64,000 nt of DNA. It comes from an uncultured Clostridia bacterium. Its GTDB lineage: Bacteria; Bacillota; Clostridia; Oscillospirales; Ruminococcaceae. The translations under genes were made by a program, and so were the position numbers. The stretch spans positions 1 to 64,000 of the forward strand of contig CAOKWH010000004.1 of NCBI GenBank assembly GCA_948473085.1, written 5' to 3'. Positions 41,888 through 49,419 of the stretch are shown piece after piece. Each line of letters starts with the position of its first letter. Position 1 is the first letter of the stretch. The notes under the pieces are model-generated. The model worked only from the letters and a program-made list of their open reading frames with translations, did no database searches and was not told the DNA's origin.

Positions 41888-43009
41888 CTATGCAGATAAG
41901 TTTGATAGGAAGTCCCGGAATATATTCTGCGATAGCTGCATTTGGCTTTCCCGGATGTGGGTATAAATTTTAATTGTGGTTGAGATGTCAGCGTGCCCCA
42001 TCATCTTTTGGGCTGTTTTTTCGTCTATTTTAGCTTCATACAGAAGCGTAGCATAAGCATGTCGCAGCTGGTGGGCCGTGCAAGTTATCCCAATTTCCTT
42101 TTGATATTTCTCCCAGCCGCTACGAACTTGGCTTCCAGTTAAGGCTGTCTTTCCGCTATTTTTTGAGAATAAAAAAGTGTTCGGCTTTCCATCAGGAATG
42201 AGGTCAAGCAAAAAAGGGGGAAGGGGAACTGTACGATAACCAGCATCTGTTTTGGGTGATTTTAATTTTGGTTGGTTGTGCTCATAATAAATAGCATTCC
42301 CGATAGTCAGTGTTTGAGCTGCTCTATCAATATCCTTAAAGCGCACTGCACAGGCTTCGGAAATACGGCAGCCGGTATAAAGACAGAATACCCCCAGCAG
42401 CCCGAAAAGTCCGTTTTCCGCATTTTGGCAAATTAAAGCTATATCTTTATCAGATGCTATTTCACGGTGGCTTCTGGGCAAGCGGCGGGGTATAGAAATA
42501 GATGCTGTTGGGTTGTATTGTATGATATCATTTGCTATGGCATAATCGAAAATCAAGCGCAGGACAGAAAGATGGTTGGATACCGTTTTATAAGCATATC
42601 CCCGGCTGGCCAGATGCTTGATATAGGCTGCTATATCGGAGGGAAAAATATTTCTTATACGCTGGCTACCAAACCGTTCAATAGAGTAGTTATAGATAGT
42701 TTGATAACCTTTGGCTGTATTGTACTCCACTTCTTCCACTGTGTTATACCACCATTTTTCCGCCACTTCCCGGAATAGCGGGCCTTTTTCCTGTTCCTCC
42801 TGGTACTGTATCATCTTGTCCGTGACCTCTTTTTCTGTCTTGCCCCGGAACGCCACCCGTTTTCCATTGATAGTCTTGATTTGCTCAAACAGGCCATCAG
42901 GGCGCTGGTACATCTTTTTCTTTTTGTTGCGCTGCTGTGGAGCGCCGCAGAACATACAGTACAGGCTGCCCTCTGGAATTTCTTTTTTACACTTTTTGCA
43001 ATTTGGCAT
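41888..43009 (-). CDS. int: tyrosine recombinase (phage integrase) with N-terminal zinc ribbon
   Basis: A 373-residue integrase. An N-terminal CKKCKKEIPEG...YCMFC zinc ribbon precedes an AP2-like arm-binding region, a SAM-like core-binding domain (~85-170), and a catalytic domain with TGCRISEAC, HQLRHAYATLL, MGHADISTT and KIYTHI giving R-HxxR-H-Y. ATG 43009 has AGGGGGAT upstream, so the extension to 43036 is not used. It integrates and, with an excisionase, excises the prophage. Confidence 0.95.
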   Translation of the reverse strand: MPNCKKCKKEIPEGSLYCMFCGAPQQRNKKKKMYQRPDGLFEQIKTINGKRVAFRGKTEKEVTDKMIQYQEEQEKGPLFREVAEKWWYNTVEEVEYNTAKGYQTIYNYSIERFGSQRIRNIFPSDIAAYIKHLASRGYAYKTVSNHLSVLRLIFDYAIANDIIQYNPTASISIPRRLPRSHREIASDKDIALICQNAENGLFGLLGVFCLYTGCRISEACAVRFKDIDRAAQTLTIGNAIYYEHNQPKLKSPKTDAGYRTVPLPPFLLDLIPDGKPNTFLFSKNSGKTALTGSQVRSGWEKYQKEIGITCTAHQLRHAYATLLYEAKIDEKTAQKMMGHADISTTIKIYTHIRESQMQLSQNIFRDFLSNLSA

Positions 43010-43106
43010 TGATAAATCCCCCTTATTTTGATACAATAAGGGTATAGAAAACCAGGCCCACTTCCCGGTGGGCGTTATACTTGGTGGTATTTGTTTTCTA
43101 TCCCTT

Positions 43107-43143
43107 AACCGTTCACCTGTTGGCGCAGGTGGGCGGTTTTTTA
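43107..43143 (+). terminator. terminator-like hairpin between integrase and repressor (1)
   Basis: ACCG..CACCTG pairs with CAGGTG..CGGT, followed by six Ts on the plus strand. No plus-strand gene is known upstream of it. Confidence 0.6.
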
Positions 43144-43213
43144 CATCAGTTTACAAAAATAATATTTTCTTTTGTAAGAGGTTTCCCCCGCATTTTTTCA
43201 ATCATATCGGCTG

Positions 43214-43243
43214 TCCGCTCCGGGTCTTCCCGGAGCGTTTTTT
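43214..43243 (+). terminator. terminator-like hairpin between integrase and repressor (2)
   Basis: CGCTCCGGG and CCCGGAGCG perfect stem, TCTT-type loop, then six Ts on the plus strand. Together with the first hairpin it suggests a small plus-strand transcript in the 43037-43307 gap; open frames here look non-coding. Confidence 0.65.
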
Positions 43244-43307
43244 CATCTAAATTTCTATTTGGGATATAGGGCGGTATATCGTTCGGTTTCGATGATGTAG
43301 GCCATTA

Positions 43308-44039
43308 TTATCTGCTCCTTATCCATTCCGGCTCCAGCCTGCCCAGCACAAGGCCAATACAGGTTATGCCAGCATACTGCTCCGGAGTTATATTTGGATA
43401 TTTGGTATTAAGGGAAATCAGGCAGCTATTACCCTGTTTTTTGACATATCCATGTCCATCGAAAGTATACAGCCCAATCTCTCCCAGATCAATGGATGGC
43501 TGCTTGCGCACTAAGATAATATCATCGTTATAATATTTTGGTTCCATACTGTCACCATCAACCGTAACGCAAAAGTCAGCCTTCCGGGTCAAATCGTTCA
43601 TCAGGACTGTCCAGCGCTCGGTTCTGTCCTCTTCCAACTCCCAGCCGGTTCCGGCACTGGCCTTGTTCTGGCTGAACAGCAGAATCAATGTATCCTCTTC
43701 CGGTTCCGGGGCAGTGCAGCGTTTTAGTTCTTCGGTTATTACGGCCCGGACAGTATTCCGGCCCCAGGTGTCTAATTTGCTATATGAAGACAGCAAATCA
43801 CGCTCTTCACGGGTAAGTGTGGCAGGGTTATTTAACTCAGCTATAGACGATACACCATATATTTGGCATAGTGCTATAAACTCATCTGCATCTGGGGTTC
43901 TGGCTCCATTCTCCCATCCATAGTAAGTTTTTTCAGAAATATTTATTCCATAAATAGATAGCTTACTTACAACTTCTTTGACAGAAAGCCCAGCGTCTTT
44001 TCTTTGTGTTTTTAATTGTATAGAAACCAAACTGCCCAT
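43308..44039 (-). CDS. CI-like prophage repressor (HTH plus S24 peptidase)
   Basis: A 243-residue LexA-like repressor. The N-terminal HTH (KTQRKDAGLSVKEVVSKLSI, YGWENGARTPDADEF) binds operators. The C-terminal S24 domain has CVTVDGDSMEPKYYNDDI with the catalytic Ser and GHGYVKKQGN with the Lys, and a likely cleavage site near SAGTGWEL. It should maintain lysogeny and be inactivated by RecA-stimulated self-cleavage. AAGGTG precedes the ATG. Divergent from the Cro-like gene. Confidence 0.93.
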   Translation of the reverse strand: MGSLVSIQLKTQRKDAGLSVKEVVSKLSIYGINISEKTYYGWENGARTPDADEFIALCQIYGVSSIAELNNPATLTREERDLLSSYSKLDTWGRNTVRAVITEELKRCTAPEPEEDTLILLFSQNKASAGTGWELEEDRTERWTVLMNDLTRKADFCVTVDGDSMEPKYYNDDIILVRKQPSIDLGEIGLYTFDGHGYVKKQGNSCLISLNTKYPNITPEQYAGITCIGLVLGRLEPEWIRSR

Positions 44040-44121
44040 AATTTTGCACCTTATTCTTTTCGTTTCAATTTGCTTTTACATCCTTGCTTATAATATTTTA
44101 TCTGTTTGTTTTTACAATATC

Positions 44122-44151
44122 ATTCTATCAGGAGAAAACATAAATAGTCAA
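44122..44151 (-). promoter_or_regulatory. promoter of the repressor gene
   Basis: Minus-strand TTGACT (44146-44151) and TAGAAT (44122-44127), spacer 18, about 85 bases before the repressor start. Confidence 0.65.
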
Positions 44152-44160
44152 TAGTTTTTC

Positions 44161-44213
44161 TTCAATTTGCAGAATAAATATTTATAAAAAGCATTGACTT
44201 TCTGCAAATTGAA
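44161..44213. promoter_or_regulatory. operator pair of the lysogeny switch
   Basis: TTCAATTTGCAGAA at 44161-44174 and its exact reverse complement TTCTGCAAATTGAA at 44200-44213. The right half sits inside the early promoter spacer. A third related half, TTTCAATTTGC, lies at 44063-44073 near the repressor start. These are good candidates for repressor and Cro binding sites. Confidence 0.75.
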
Positions 44214-44222
44214 GATTATAAT
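44194..44222 (+). promoter_or_regulatory. early lytic promoter
   Basis: TTGACT (44194-44199) and TATAAT (44217-44222), spacer 17, overlapped by the operator at 44200-44213 so that repressor would block it. Confidence 0.85.
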
Positions 44223-44263
44223 ATAAGCAAGTTCTTCGATATGAAGAAGGGAGGGCAGCAAAA

Positions 44264-44464
44264 TTGAAAGCAGCTGAAAAATTGAAACAGCTTATTGACG
44301 GCCGGGGAATTACTTATACTTTCATTTCTGGAAAAACAGGTATTCCTGTCAACTCAATTTCTAGATCGCTTAATGGTAAGCGGCGCTTGCCAGCTGATGA
44401 AATGATTGCAATTTGTGAAGCAACCGGCATTGACCTTTACGAGATTATAAACCGCACAGCATAG
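44264..44464 (+). CDS. Cro-like helix-turn-helix protein
   Basis: A 66-residue DNA-binding protein, start TTG with GGGAGGG upstream. AEKLKQLIDGRGITYTFISG followed by TGIPVNSISRSLNGKRRLPA is a complete HTH_XRE fold with nothing else. First gene of the lytic early transcript; it probably represses the CI-like gene. Confidence 0.88.
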   Translation: MKAAEKLKQLIDGRGITYTFISGKTGIPVNSISRSLNGKRRLPADEMIAICEATGIDLYEIINRTA

Positions 44465-44475
44465 GGGGTGAGAGG

Positions 44476-44595
44476 ATGAAGGGCAAAGTAGACTGGGGGT
44501 GGCTTCTTGTTTGGAGTATAACAACGGTAGGGCCAGTAAACTGGCTGGTACGAAAGTTTACCCGGTGGATAGTAAAAAAAGAAAAGCAGATATAG
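44476..44595 (+). CDS. small hydrophobic phage protein
   Basis: A 39-residue protein with Trp-rich hydrophobic centre (WGWLLVWSITTVGPVNWLV) and basic tail. GGGGGTGAGAGG lies just before the ATG. It follows the Cro-like gene by 11 bases. Function unknown; one membrane segment. Confidence 0.55.
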   Translation: MKGKVDWGWLLVWSITTVGPVNWLVRKFTRWIVKKEKQI

Positions 44596-44612
44596 CCAGC
44601 TGCTATATCTGC
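44586..44612. terminator. hairpin after the Cro-like unit
   Basis: GCAGATATAGC and GCTATATCTGC form a perfect 11-base stem overlapping the preceding stop codon. The T-rich stretch comes some bases later, so terminator strength is uncertain. Confidence 0.5.
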
Positions 44613-44708
44613 TTGAAAGATCATTTTTTCTGATCAGGGGTTGGAGTGCTTTTTTTAAAAGGGTTGAGATTTGTAGGGGCGTTTTTAGAAGTTTTTCCAG
44701 GTGCTCGG

Positions 44709-45302
44709 TCATAAGTAGGAATTGGCTTCCTTGATATTTGGTTCTTCTCCGAATTTTTCAAAGTCGCTCACCTCCTCGGTTAACAACTCTTGTAAATAGT
44801 AAGAGGCTTCTTCTGTTGCGGCATCAACCAATTTGGATTTGTAAATAATGCTGGTACTTCCCAAAATCTGCAAGTCTAAATCAGTAAATTCTTTACGGAA
44901 ATAAGCAATGGATTCAGCGATATAAGTGGCAGTTAGCATGTCCCGACGGCTAAGGTCTATTAGAAACTGGCATGAGGCTTTTTGCCTCAAAGCCCCAGCA
45001 TTGGAAAGGAACAATTCGATAAGAGCTTCATTTTTATCAATCCCTTGTGTGGAAACAAAAGCTATAATCACTTGAATGACCAAAGTGAAAAAAGGAAGTA
45101 TCAAAGGCATATTCAAGTCAAGATATGTTTCAACAACTCCAGAAGCAAGAACAGGAAGAATTACTTTTAGGATAGTTTCAACTGTGCGTTGCTTGCGAAG
45201 GCTTTGCAGATGTTTTTCATAATAGGTATATTGTTTTTCAATATAGAAAACCGTCCTGTAATATCGATCCATCCAAATGCTAATATCCGATTTTGGTGCC
45301 AT
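44709..45302 (-). CDS. two-helix membrane protein, SLATT-like, prophage accessory gene
   Basis: A 197-residue protein with charged helical N terminus (DRYYRTVFYIEKQYTYYEKH), two adjacent membrane helices (ILKVILPVLASGVVETYL and PLILPFFTLVIQVIIAFVST) and a long helical C-terminal part. This layout resembles SLATT-domain proteins proposed as membrane effectors in conflict systems. It is on minus between the switch and the early operon with its own promoter, as for genes expressed in the lysogen. Exclusion or defence role is inferred; the family call is tentative. Confidence 0.6.
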   Translation of the reverse strand: MAPKSDISIWMDRYYRTVFYIEKQYTYYEKHLQSLRKQRTVETILKVILPVLASGVVETYLDLNMPLILPFFTLVIQVIIAFVSTQGIDKNEALIELFLSNAGALRQKASCQFLIDLSRRDMLTATYIAESIAYFRKEFTDLDLQILGSTSIIYKSKLVDAATEEASYYLQELLTEEVSDFEKFGEEPNIKEANSYL

Positions 45303-45341
45303 AATTTACCCCCGATTAAAGAAAAAATATCTTACTGTCTT

Positions 45342-45370
45342 ATTTTAACATATCCAAGAATGGAGGGCAA
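45342..45370 (-). promoter_or_regulatory. promoter of the two-helix membrane protein gene
   Basis: Minus-strand TTGCCC (45365-45370) and TAAAAT (45342-45347) spaced by 17 bases, with TG one base before the -10. Confidence 0.6.
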
Positions 45371-45412
45371 CACAAGGCAGATTGACAATAGCATGGAAGG
45401 CAAAAGTTAAAG

Positions 45413-45450
45413 TAAAAAGCCGCTTTTGCGTTAGAAATACAAAAGCGGCT
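45413..45450 (-). terminator. terminator of the minus-strand accessory gene at 45466
   Basis: AGCCGCTTTTG and CAAAAGCGGCT form a perfect 11-base stem; the minus strand continues with TTTTTAC. Confidence 0.8.
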
Positions 45451-45465
45451 ACCATTGATTAACTT

Positions 45466-45804
45466 TTAAACAGAAACTCTATCATAGGTTATGCCTTGGA
45501 TACTATCCAAGTCCAAAATTAGAAATTCTGTTTCAATAGTTTTTATGGGAAGAACAATCTGCACATTAGAGCAGCAAACAAAGGTCTTGATTGGGTCTGT
45601 ATTATCCTGTGGGTTCGGGAGTTTGGCAGAAAAGGCTTCTCGCATTCTATCATTTGGTACAGAAGCGTCAAGGGTTACATCATCGCATACGATTAAGCCA
45701 TTGGCTGTATAGAGAATAATTTTATAATTCCCACCGAATCTGCGCGAGGTGCGCATAGCCATCAAAGTGCGGGTGATGATTTCCGATTTTGAACATTCCA
45801 TCAT
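45466..45804 (-). CDS. hypothetical prophage accessory protein
   Basis: A 112-residue protein from ATG 45804, supported by GGAGGTGATT. Beginning MMECSKSEIITRTLMAMRTS, it has the beta-rich pattern YKIILYTANGLIVCDD and EFLILDLDSIQGITYDRVSV. It resembles an Sm-like or small ligand-binding beta fold only loosely. Same strand as the two-helix gene but with a separate terminator, so it is an independent lysogen-expressed gene. Confidence 0.65.
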   Translation of the reverse strand: MMECSKSEIITRTLMAMRTSRRFGGNYKIILYTANGLIVCDDVTLDASVPNDRMREAFSAKLPNPQDNTDPIKTFVCCSNVQIVLPIKTIETEFLILDLDSIQGITYDRVSV

Positions 45805-46017
45805 TTTAATCACCTCCTTTCTTTTCCATTGTAGCACAAAGAATAGGGACAAGAAAGGAGGAACGAAACATATAGGGAGTGAAGCCAAATGCTTCAAGAA
45901 AATTTGGAGCTTTATATGAGTGGAATGAAAACTGCTGCTGAATAGAGCAAAAACCGCCCCGGTGCAGCAACACCAAGAGCGGCAAAGGAAAAACTACAAA
46001 AACATCATAACACAAAA

Positions 46018-46112
46018 CCCCCGCCCTTGCAACCTGTCCCCGGCCGGCTTTCGCTCCTTTTCGGTTGGTTATTCAGTTTGCACCTACATCGGGGACAGGC
46101 TGGAGGGGCGGG
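46018..46112. repeat. long inverted repeat in the early-region gap
   Basis: The arm CCCCCGCCC...CCTGTCCCCG (46018-46042) pairs with CGGGGACAGG...GGGGCGGGG (46090-46112): ten perfect outer-loop pairs plus a second GC block, loop about 47 bases. It lies in the 45805-46130 gap, which otherwise has only very short frames (for example 18 codons near 45889) that I do not call. Confidence 0.6.
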
Positions 46113-46130
46113 GAAGAGAAGGAGGTACAT

Positions 46131-46286
46131 ATGTATGCGGTTCAATCGTTCGGAGGAAATAATTTCTACACGGACAGCTTAGAGGAGGCCGAAAAGGTTT
46201 ACTTTGAGGCTTGCCAGAACAGCGAATTTGTCGAACTGCTTTCAGGAGAGCCAGGGCATTTTGATATAGTGCGGCAAAGCTGGTAA
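46131..46286 (+). CDS. small phage early protein
   Basis: A 51-residue protein MYAVQSFGGNNFYTDSLEEA, acidic, with AAGGAGGTAC in front of the ATG. The longer upstream frame crosses the inverted repeat and lacks a ribosome site. First of a series of small early genes. Function unknown. Confidence 0.65.
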   Translation: MYAVQSFGGNNFYTDSLEEAEKVYFEACQNSEFVELLSGEPGHFDIVRQSW

Positions 46287-46298
46287 CAAAGCCGAAAC

Positions 46299-46335
46299 GC
46301 CCGCCCCGGAGGTTACGAGGGCAGAAAGGAAAAGA
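46299..46335. repeat. 37-base direct repeat, copy 1 (leader of an early gene)
   Basis: Identical to 46716-46752. It ends one base before the ATG of the next gene and contains its AAAGGA ribosome site. Confidence 0.9.
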
Positions 46336-46336
46336 C

Positions 46337-46705
46337 ATGGCAAATGAGATTTTTAAGACTGACCGTTTCGCGGTCGAGGTTATTTCTGCGGGTGAGTTCC
46401 TGGACAATGTTTCCGGAAAGACCTATACGGTTCAGACCTTCACCATCCGCCTAAATCATGTGGCGCTTGAGGCGTGGATGGCCGCCACTGCCACAGACGA
46501 CCGTGAGGACGACGAGACCTGGGCGGCCTGGCATCCAGGCGAGGACCGGCAGGCATATCGGGCCACGGTGGAAAAGCGAAAGGCGGAATTTGACGCCCAG
46601 ATCGCTGCCACGCTGCAAATCACTAGAGCGAATGCCTGCAGCTTCTCCATTGTCCAAGTCCTCTCTGAAATTTTCGCGGTTGCTTACATTTCTGCCGCGC
46701 ACTAA
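46337..46705 (+). CDS. hypothetical phage early protein
   Basis: A 122-residue protein (KTDRFAVEVISAGEFLDNVS) with a basic helical middle (DRQAYRATVEKRKAEFDAQI). Translation signals come from the 37-base repeat. No family recognised. It lies in an early gene array also used as cargo space in related phages. Confidence 0.65.
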   Translation: MANEIFKTDRFAVEVISAGEFLDNVSGKTYTVQTFTIRLNHVALEAWMAATATDDREDDETWAAWHPGEDRQAYRATVEKRKAEFDAQIAATLQITRANACSFSIVQVLSEIFAVAYISAAH

Positions 46706-46715
46706 TCAATATAAA

Positions 46716-46752
46716 GCCCGCCCCGGAGGTTACGAGGGCAGAAAGGAAAAGA
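46716..46752. repeat. 37-base direct repeat, copy 2 (leader of the following gene)
   Basis: Second copy, ending four bases before the ATG at 46756. Each repeat is a ready-made translation leader. Confidence 0.9.
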
Positions 46753-46755
46753 AAG

Positions 46756-47025
46756 ATGAAACAGTACAAGGAAATCCGCAAAATTTACGCCGACACACTC
46801 CGTCAGCTCTGTATCAACCGTAATTGGTACACCAACGGGGACAACGACGATTACAGCCACCTGCTATATGACCTCGCCAACGACAAGGATAACCTGAGCA
46901 CTGAGGACATTATCGAGATTGCAGAGGACATCATGGAGCACAGCAGGTTGAGTGTTGACTACATCATTGAGGACATTGCCTTTGAGGTTGCCTGCATTGC
47001 CAATGTGTTCTTCGAGGAAATCTGA
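46756..47025 (+). CDS. hypothetical phage early protein
   Basis: An 89-residue acidic protein (YSHLLYDLANDKDNLSTEDI, EIAEDIMEHSRLSVDYIIED). The net negative charge and small size resemble DNA-mimic or inhibitor proteins, but that is only a resemblance. It uses the second copy of the repeated leader. Confidence 0.65.
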   Translation: MKQYKEIRKIYADTLRQLCINRNWYTNGDNDDYSHLLYDLANDKDNLSTEDIIEIAEDIMEHSRLSVDYIIEDIAFEVACIANVFFEEI

Positions 47026-47094
47026 GCCTCACGGCGCTAAACAATAACTACATAGTCCCCCGGTAGGTGCCGGGGGGGAAAGGAGGAAACCATC

Positions 47095-47289
47095 ATGCCC
47101 AGAGAGAAAGAAACCTATCGGGACAACTTGGAGTACCTGATAGGCCGCACCAATGGCAAGGCCATGCTGAATGTGAAAGAGGTCAGCGAGCTGTGCGGAA
47201 TCAACTACAAGACAGCCAAGAAGCTGTTCCCGTTCAATGAATGCAATATGATTTCGCTGCCAAGCCTGGCCCGGAAGATGAGTGTATAA
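47095..47289 (+). CDS. small helix-turn-helix protein, excisionase-like
   Basis: A 64-residue protein with MLNVKEVSELCGINYKTAKK, a MerR/Xis-like winged HTH start. AAAGGAGG precedes the ATG. Size and place in the early region fit an excisionase or early regulator working with the integrase. Confidence 0.6.
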   Translation: MPREKETYRDNLEYLIGRTNGKAMLNVKEVSELCGINYKTAKKLFPFNECNMISLPSLARKMSV

Positions 47290-47295
47290 AAAAGT

Positions 47296-47326
47296 GCCTG
47301 TAAGTTGTTGCTACCAACTTACAGGC
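47296..47326 (+). terminator. hairpin after the excisionase-like gene
   Basis: GCCTGTAAGTTG and CAACTTACAGGC form a perfect 12-base stem with a 7-base loop. No T-run follows, so it may be an RNA-processing or stability element rather than a terminator. Confidence 0.5.
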
Positions 47327-47418
47327 GGCACCCTTATCCCGCTTAAAGGAACAATAAGGGCATAGGCAAATTTTACCACGCCCTGTGCCCTTCGTCAAGC
47401 AGACAGGAGCGTGAAAAG

Positions 47419-47532
47419 ATGAAAAAACCAGTCAAAAAAATCCGTAGAGCCATCCGCCGGATGGAGTTGGCCGAGCAGATGAAGGCCGCCGCCAGAAAGC
47501 TGGCTGCCTGGATAGGAGGGAAAAAGAAATGA
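47419..47532 (+). CDS. tiny basic phage protein
   Basis: A 37-residue, strongly basic amphipathic helix (KKIRRAIRRMELAEQMKAAA). AGGAGCG upstream; stop overlaps the next start (ATGA). Function unknown. Confidence 0.55.
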   Translation: MKKPVKKIRRAIRRMELAEQMKAAARKLAAWIGGKKK

Positions 47533-47675
47533 CTGAATTTAAAGCGGGGGACAAGCTGACCGCAGAGCAAAGTCGGTTTATCCTGGATGTAATGTGCGGG
47601 ATCTTGTCCCGGGAGCTTGGGGCAGAAATTACAGCCGTCCTAAAGGATGAGCTGAGCAGCAGCAAGGAGGGATAA
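47529..47675 (+). CDS. small phage protein
   Basis: A 48-residue protein MTEFKAGDKLTAEQSRFILD, helical and acidic. It overlaps the preceding gene by four bases, and an AGGAGGG site precedes it at 47514. Function unknown. Confidence 0.55.
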   Translation: MTEFKAGDKLTAEQSRFILDVMCGILSRELGAEITAVLKDELSSSKEG

Positions 47676-47680
47676 AAAGC

Positions 47681-47881
47681 ATGTACATAAAAACACATCG
47701 AGTCTTAGCGGGCGTTTCGTTCCTGCTATTCTTCGGCCTGGCGGCCATGATGGAGAATGCCGGGAGCCTGGAACAGCTACTGCGGCTGTTTGCGGGCAGT
47801 ATGGCGGCGCTCTTGTCCTTTGCCTGGAATGCCAGCGAGGGCGGCCTGTATGACTACGACCCCTGGGAGGATGAGCGATGA
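47681..47881 (+). CDS. small membrane phage protein
   Basis: A 66-residue protein with two hydrophobic stretches (LAGVSFLLFFGLAAMM, LLRLFAGSMAALLSFAW) and an acidic tail. AAGGAGGG precedes the ATG; the stop overlaps the next start. Confidence 0.6.
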   Translation: MYIKTHRVLAGVSFLLFFGLAAMMENAGSLEQLLRLFAGSMAALLSFAWNASEGGLYDYDPWEDER

Positions 47882-48105
47882 TACAGCTATGCAGGAAGGG
47901 CTGCCCCAACCGGCGGCCCGGGTGCCAGGATGGCTGCCCCTTGCTTGCCGCCCAGCTCAGGCACAACCAGGCGGAGCAGCGGCACCTAAAGGAGCACACC
48001 GCCCAGCTGGCCGACAGTGTCCGGGGCTGCCTGGAGCAGATGCCGGCCTCAAAACTGAACTGCCATCGCTACAAAAAGGCGGACCATACCCGAAAACGCC
48101 GATGA
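47878..48105 (+). CDS. small cysteine-rich phage protein
   Basis: A 75-residue protein with CRKGCPNRRPGCQDGC at the N terminus, a likely metal-binding knot, and a basic tail. ATGA overlap with the preceding membrane gene. Function unknown. Confidence 0.6.
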   Translation: MIQLCRKGCPNRRPGCQDGCPLLAAQLRHNQAEQRHLKEHTAQLADSVRGCLEQMPASKLNCHRYKKADHTRKRR

Positions 48106-48275
48106 TAACGGCGAAAGAAAAACGGCCTTGCAGAAATGCAAAGCCGTTTAAAAACATCCAGAGCCGGGAGAAAAAGCGAGAGGAGCAAAAGTGGAAAAAG
48201 CAAGCGCCGACGCGCCTTTGCCCCCTTGGTTTAGCTATTAAGTTATCGACAAACCCGGGAAAGGAAGAAACCAAA

Positions 48276-49019
48276 ATGCCGGGATATTATCAAAGAGTAT
48301 ACACCGCTGGAAACTTGAAAGTGGTTGAAAAGTATTACAGCACCATCCGGGGAATGAAAGGGATCACCCGGGGGGTAAAATCGGAGAAAACCCCTGAGAG
48401 GGTAGCAGAGATTAACGAGAAGAATGCTGTCAAGCATTTATGGCTGACATTGAATGAAAACTTTGCCCCAGGGGATCTATTACTTACCCTGACTTACCGA
48501 AAGGATAAACGCCCCACCCAGGAACAGGCCAAAAGGGACATGAGCGATTACCTACGAAAGGTTCGGGCTGTGTATAAACGGGCAGGAATGGAATGCCGGT
48601 ATATTTGGGTGTGTGAATTTAAAAGCAAGGCGCTGCACTTCCATTTGGTACTCCCCCGGGTAGATGTGGGAAAACTGGCCGAACTATGGCCGCATGGTAT
48701 GACCCGCCCGGAGTATCTGTACAAGGAGGGTAACTTTTACCCACTTGCAGAATATCTCATCAAGGAAACCCGAAAGACTTTCCGTGAAAGTAAGGTTAGC
48801 GGGCGCCGATGGAACAGCTCCAAAAACCTCAGAAAGTACAAAGTAAGCGTAGAAGAAACCGGGCGCCGCACATGGAAAAAAGAACCCATGTTGCCAAAGA
48901 ACTACCGGCTGGTAGGCGAGGTATTTAATGGATACCACGATTTTAGCGGGATGCCGTATCAAACCTATACGCTGGAACGGCTGGAAACACCCCAAAGGGG
49001 AAGGAGAAAAAGAGAATGA
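48276..49019 (+). CDS. HUH-type replication or mobilisation-like protein
   Basis: About 247 residues from ATG 48276, chosen because AAAGGAAG precedes it; an in-frame ATG at 48102 lacks one. LWLTLNENFAPGDLLLTLTY is motif I-like, KALHFHLVLPR is the HUH metal motif (HFH), and LAEYLIKETRK contains the Tyr-x-x-Lys expected of a rolling-circle nicking enzyme. It may start prophage DNA replication or be a remnant of an integrated Rep element. A stem (AACGGC...GCCGTT) lies at 48122-48151 just upstream. Confidence on the fold is moderate. Confidence 0.7.
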   Translation: MPGYYQRVYTAGNLKVVEKYYSTIRGMKGITRGVKSEKTPERVAEINEKNAVKHLWLTLNENFAPGDLLLTLTYRKDKRPTQEQAKRDMSDYLRKVRAVYKRAGMECRYIWVCEFKSKALHFHLVLPRVDVGKLAELWPHGMTRPEYLYKEGNFYPLAEYLIKETRKTFRESKVSGRRWNSSKNLRKYKVSVEETGRRTWKKEPMLPKNYRLVGEVFNGYHDFSGMPYQTYTLERLETPQRGRRKRE

Positions 49020-49405
49020 CTTACAACGAGATTGACAAACTGGCCCAAAATCCCAGCAGCAGCTTGGCCAAAGAGGCCGACTTGGGAACCATATATGCCT
49101 ATCATGCTTTGCGGGGAGTGTATGAGATGTACCGCAGCGGGAAAAAGAGCCGGGAGGAGGTGGAGAAGGAGCGCAGGTTGATATATAATGCCTACCGCAG
49201 ATGGGAACGGGACATGGAACAGTATACACTGGCTTGTAAAGAGCGTAACCAGGCTATGGTGCGGGCTGGGACCCTACGGGCAGAGTTGATAAAGACCATG
49301 CCCAGCCGTGGGGCTGAGTTTCTGCTGGAGATAGCCTGCGAGTGTATCAGCGAAATGGTGGGAGAGCCCACCCTGATAAACCGTTACAGGAAAATTTATC
49401 TATAA
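49016..49405 (+). CDS. hypothetical phage protein
   Basis: A 129-residue helical protein (EKERRLIYNAYRRWERDMEQ), ATGA-coupled to the HUH gene, so probably functionally linked. No family recognised. Confidence 0.65.
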   Translation: MTYNEIDKLAQNPSSSLAKEADLGTIYAYHALRGVYEMYRSGKKSREEVEKERRLIYNAYRRWERDMEQYTLACKERNQAMVRAGTLRAELIKTMPSRGAEFLLEIACECISEMVGEPTLINRYRKIYL

Positions 49406-49419
49406 AGGGGTTGAAGAAG

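Noticed and set aside
46299..46752. The two 37-base repeats as a CRISPR or phage attachment pair
   Set aside because: Only two copies ~417 bases apart, each ending at a start codon and containing its ribosome site; a translation leader explains them better.
47757..48275. N-terminal extension of the HUH-like gene to 47757 or 48102
   Set aside because: The extension overlaps two small genes and lacks a ribosome site; ATG 48276 has one and starts the conserved-looking part.
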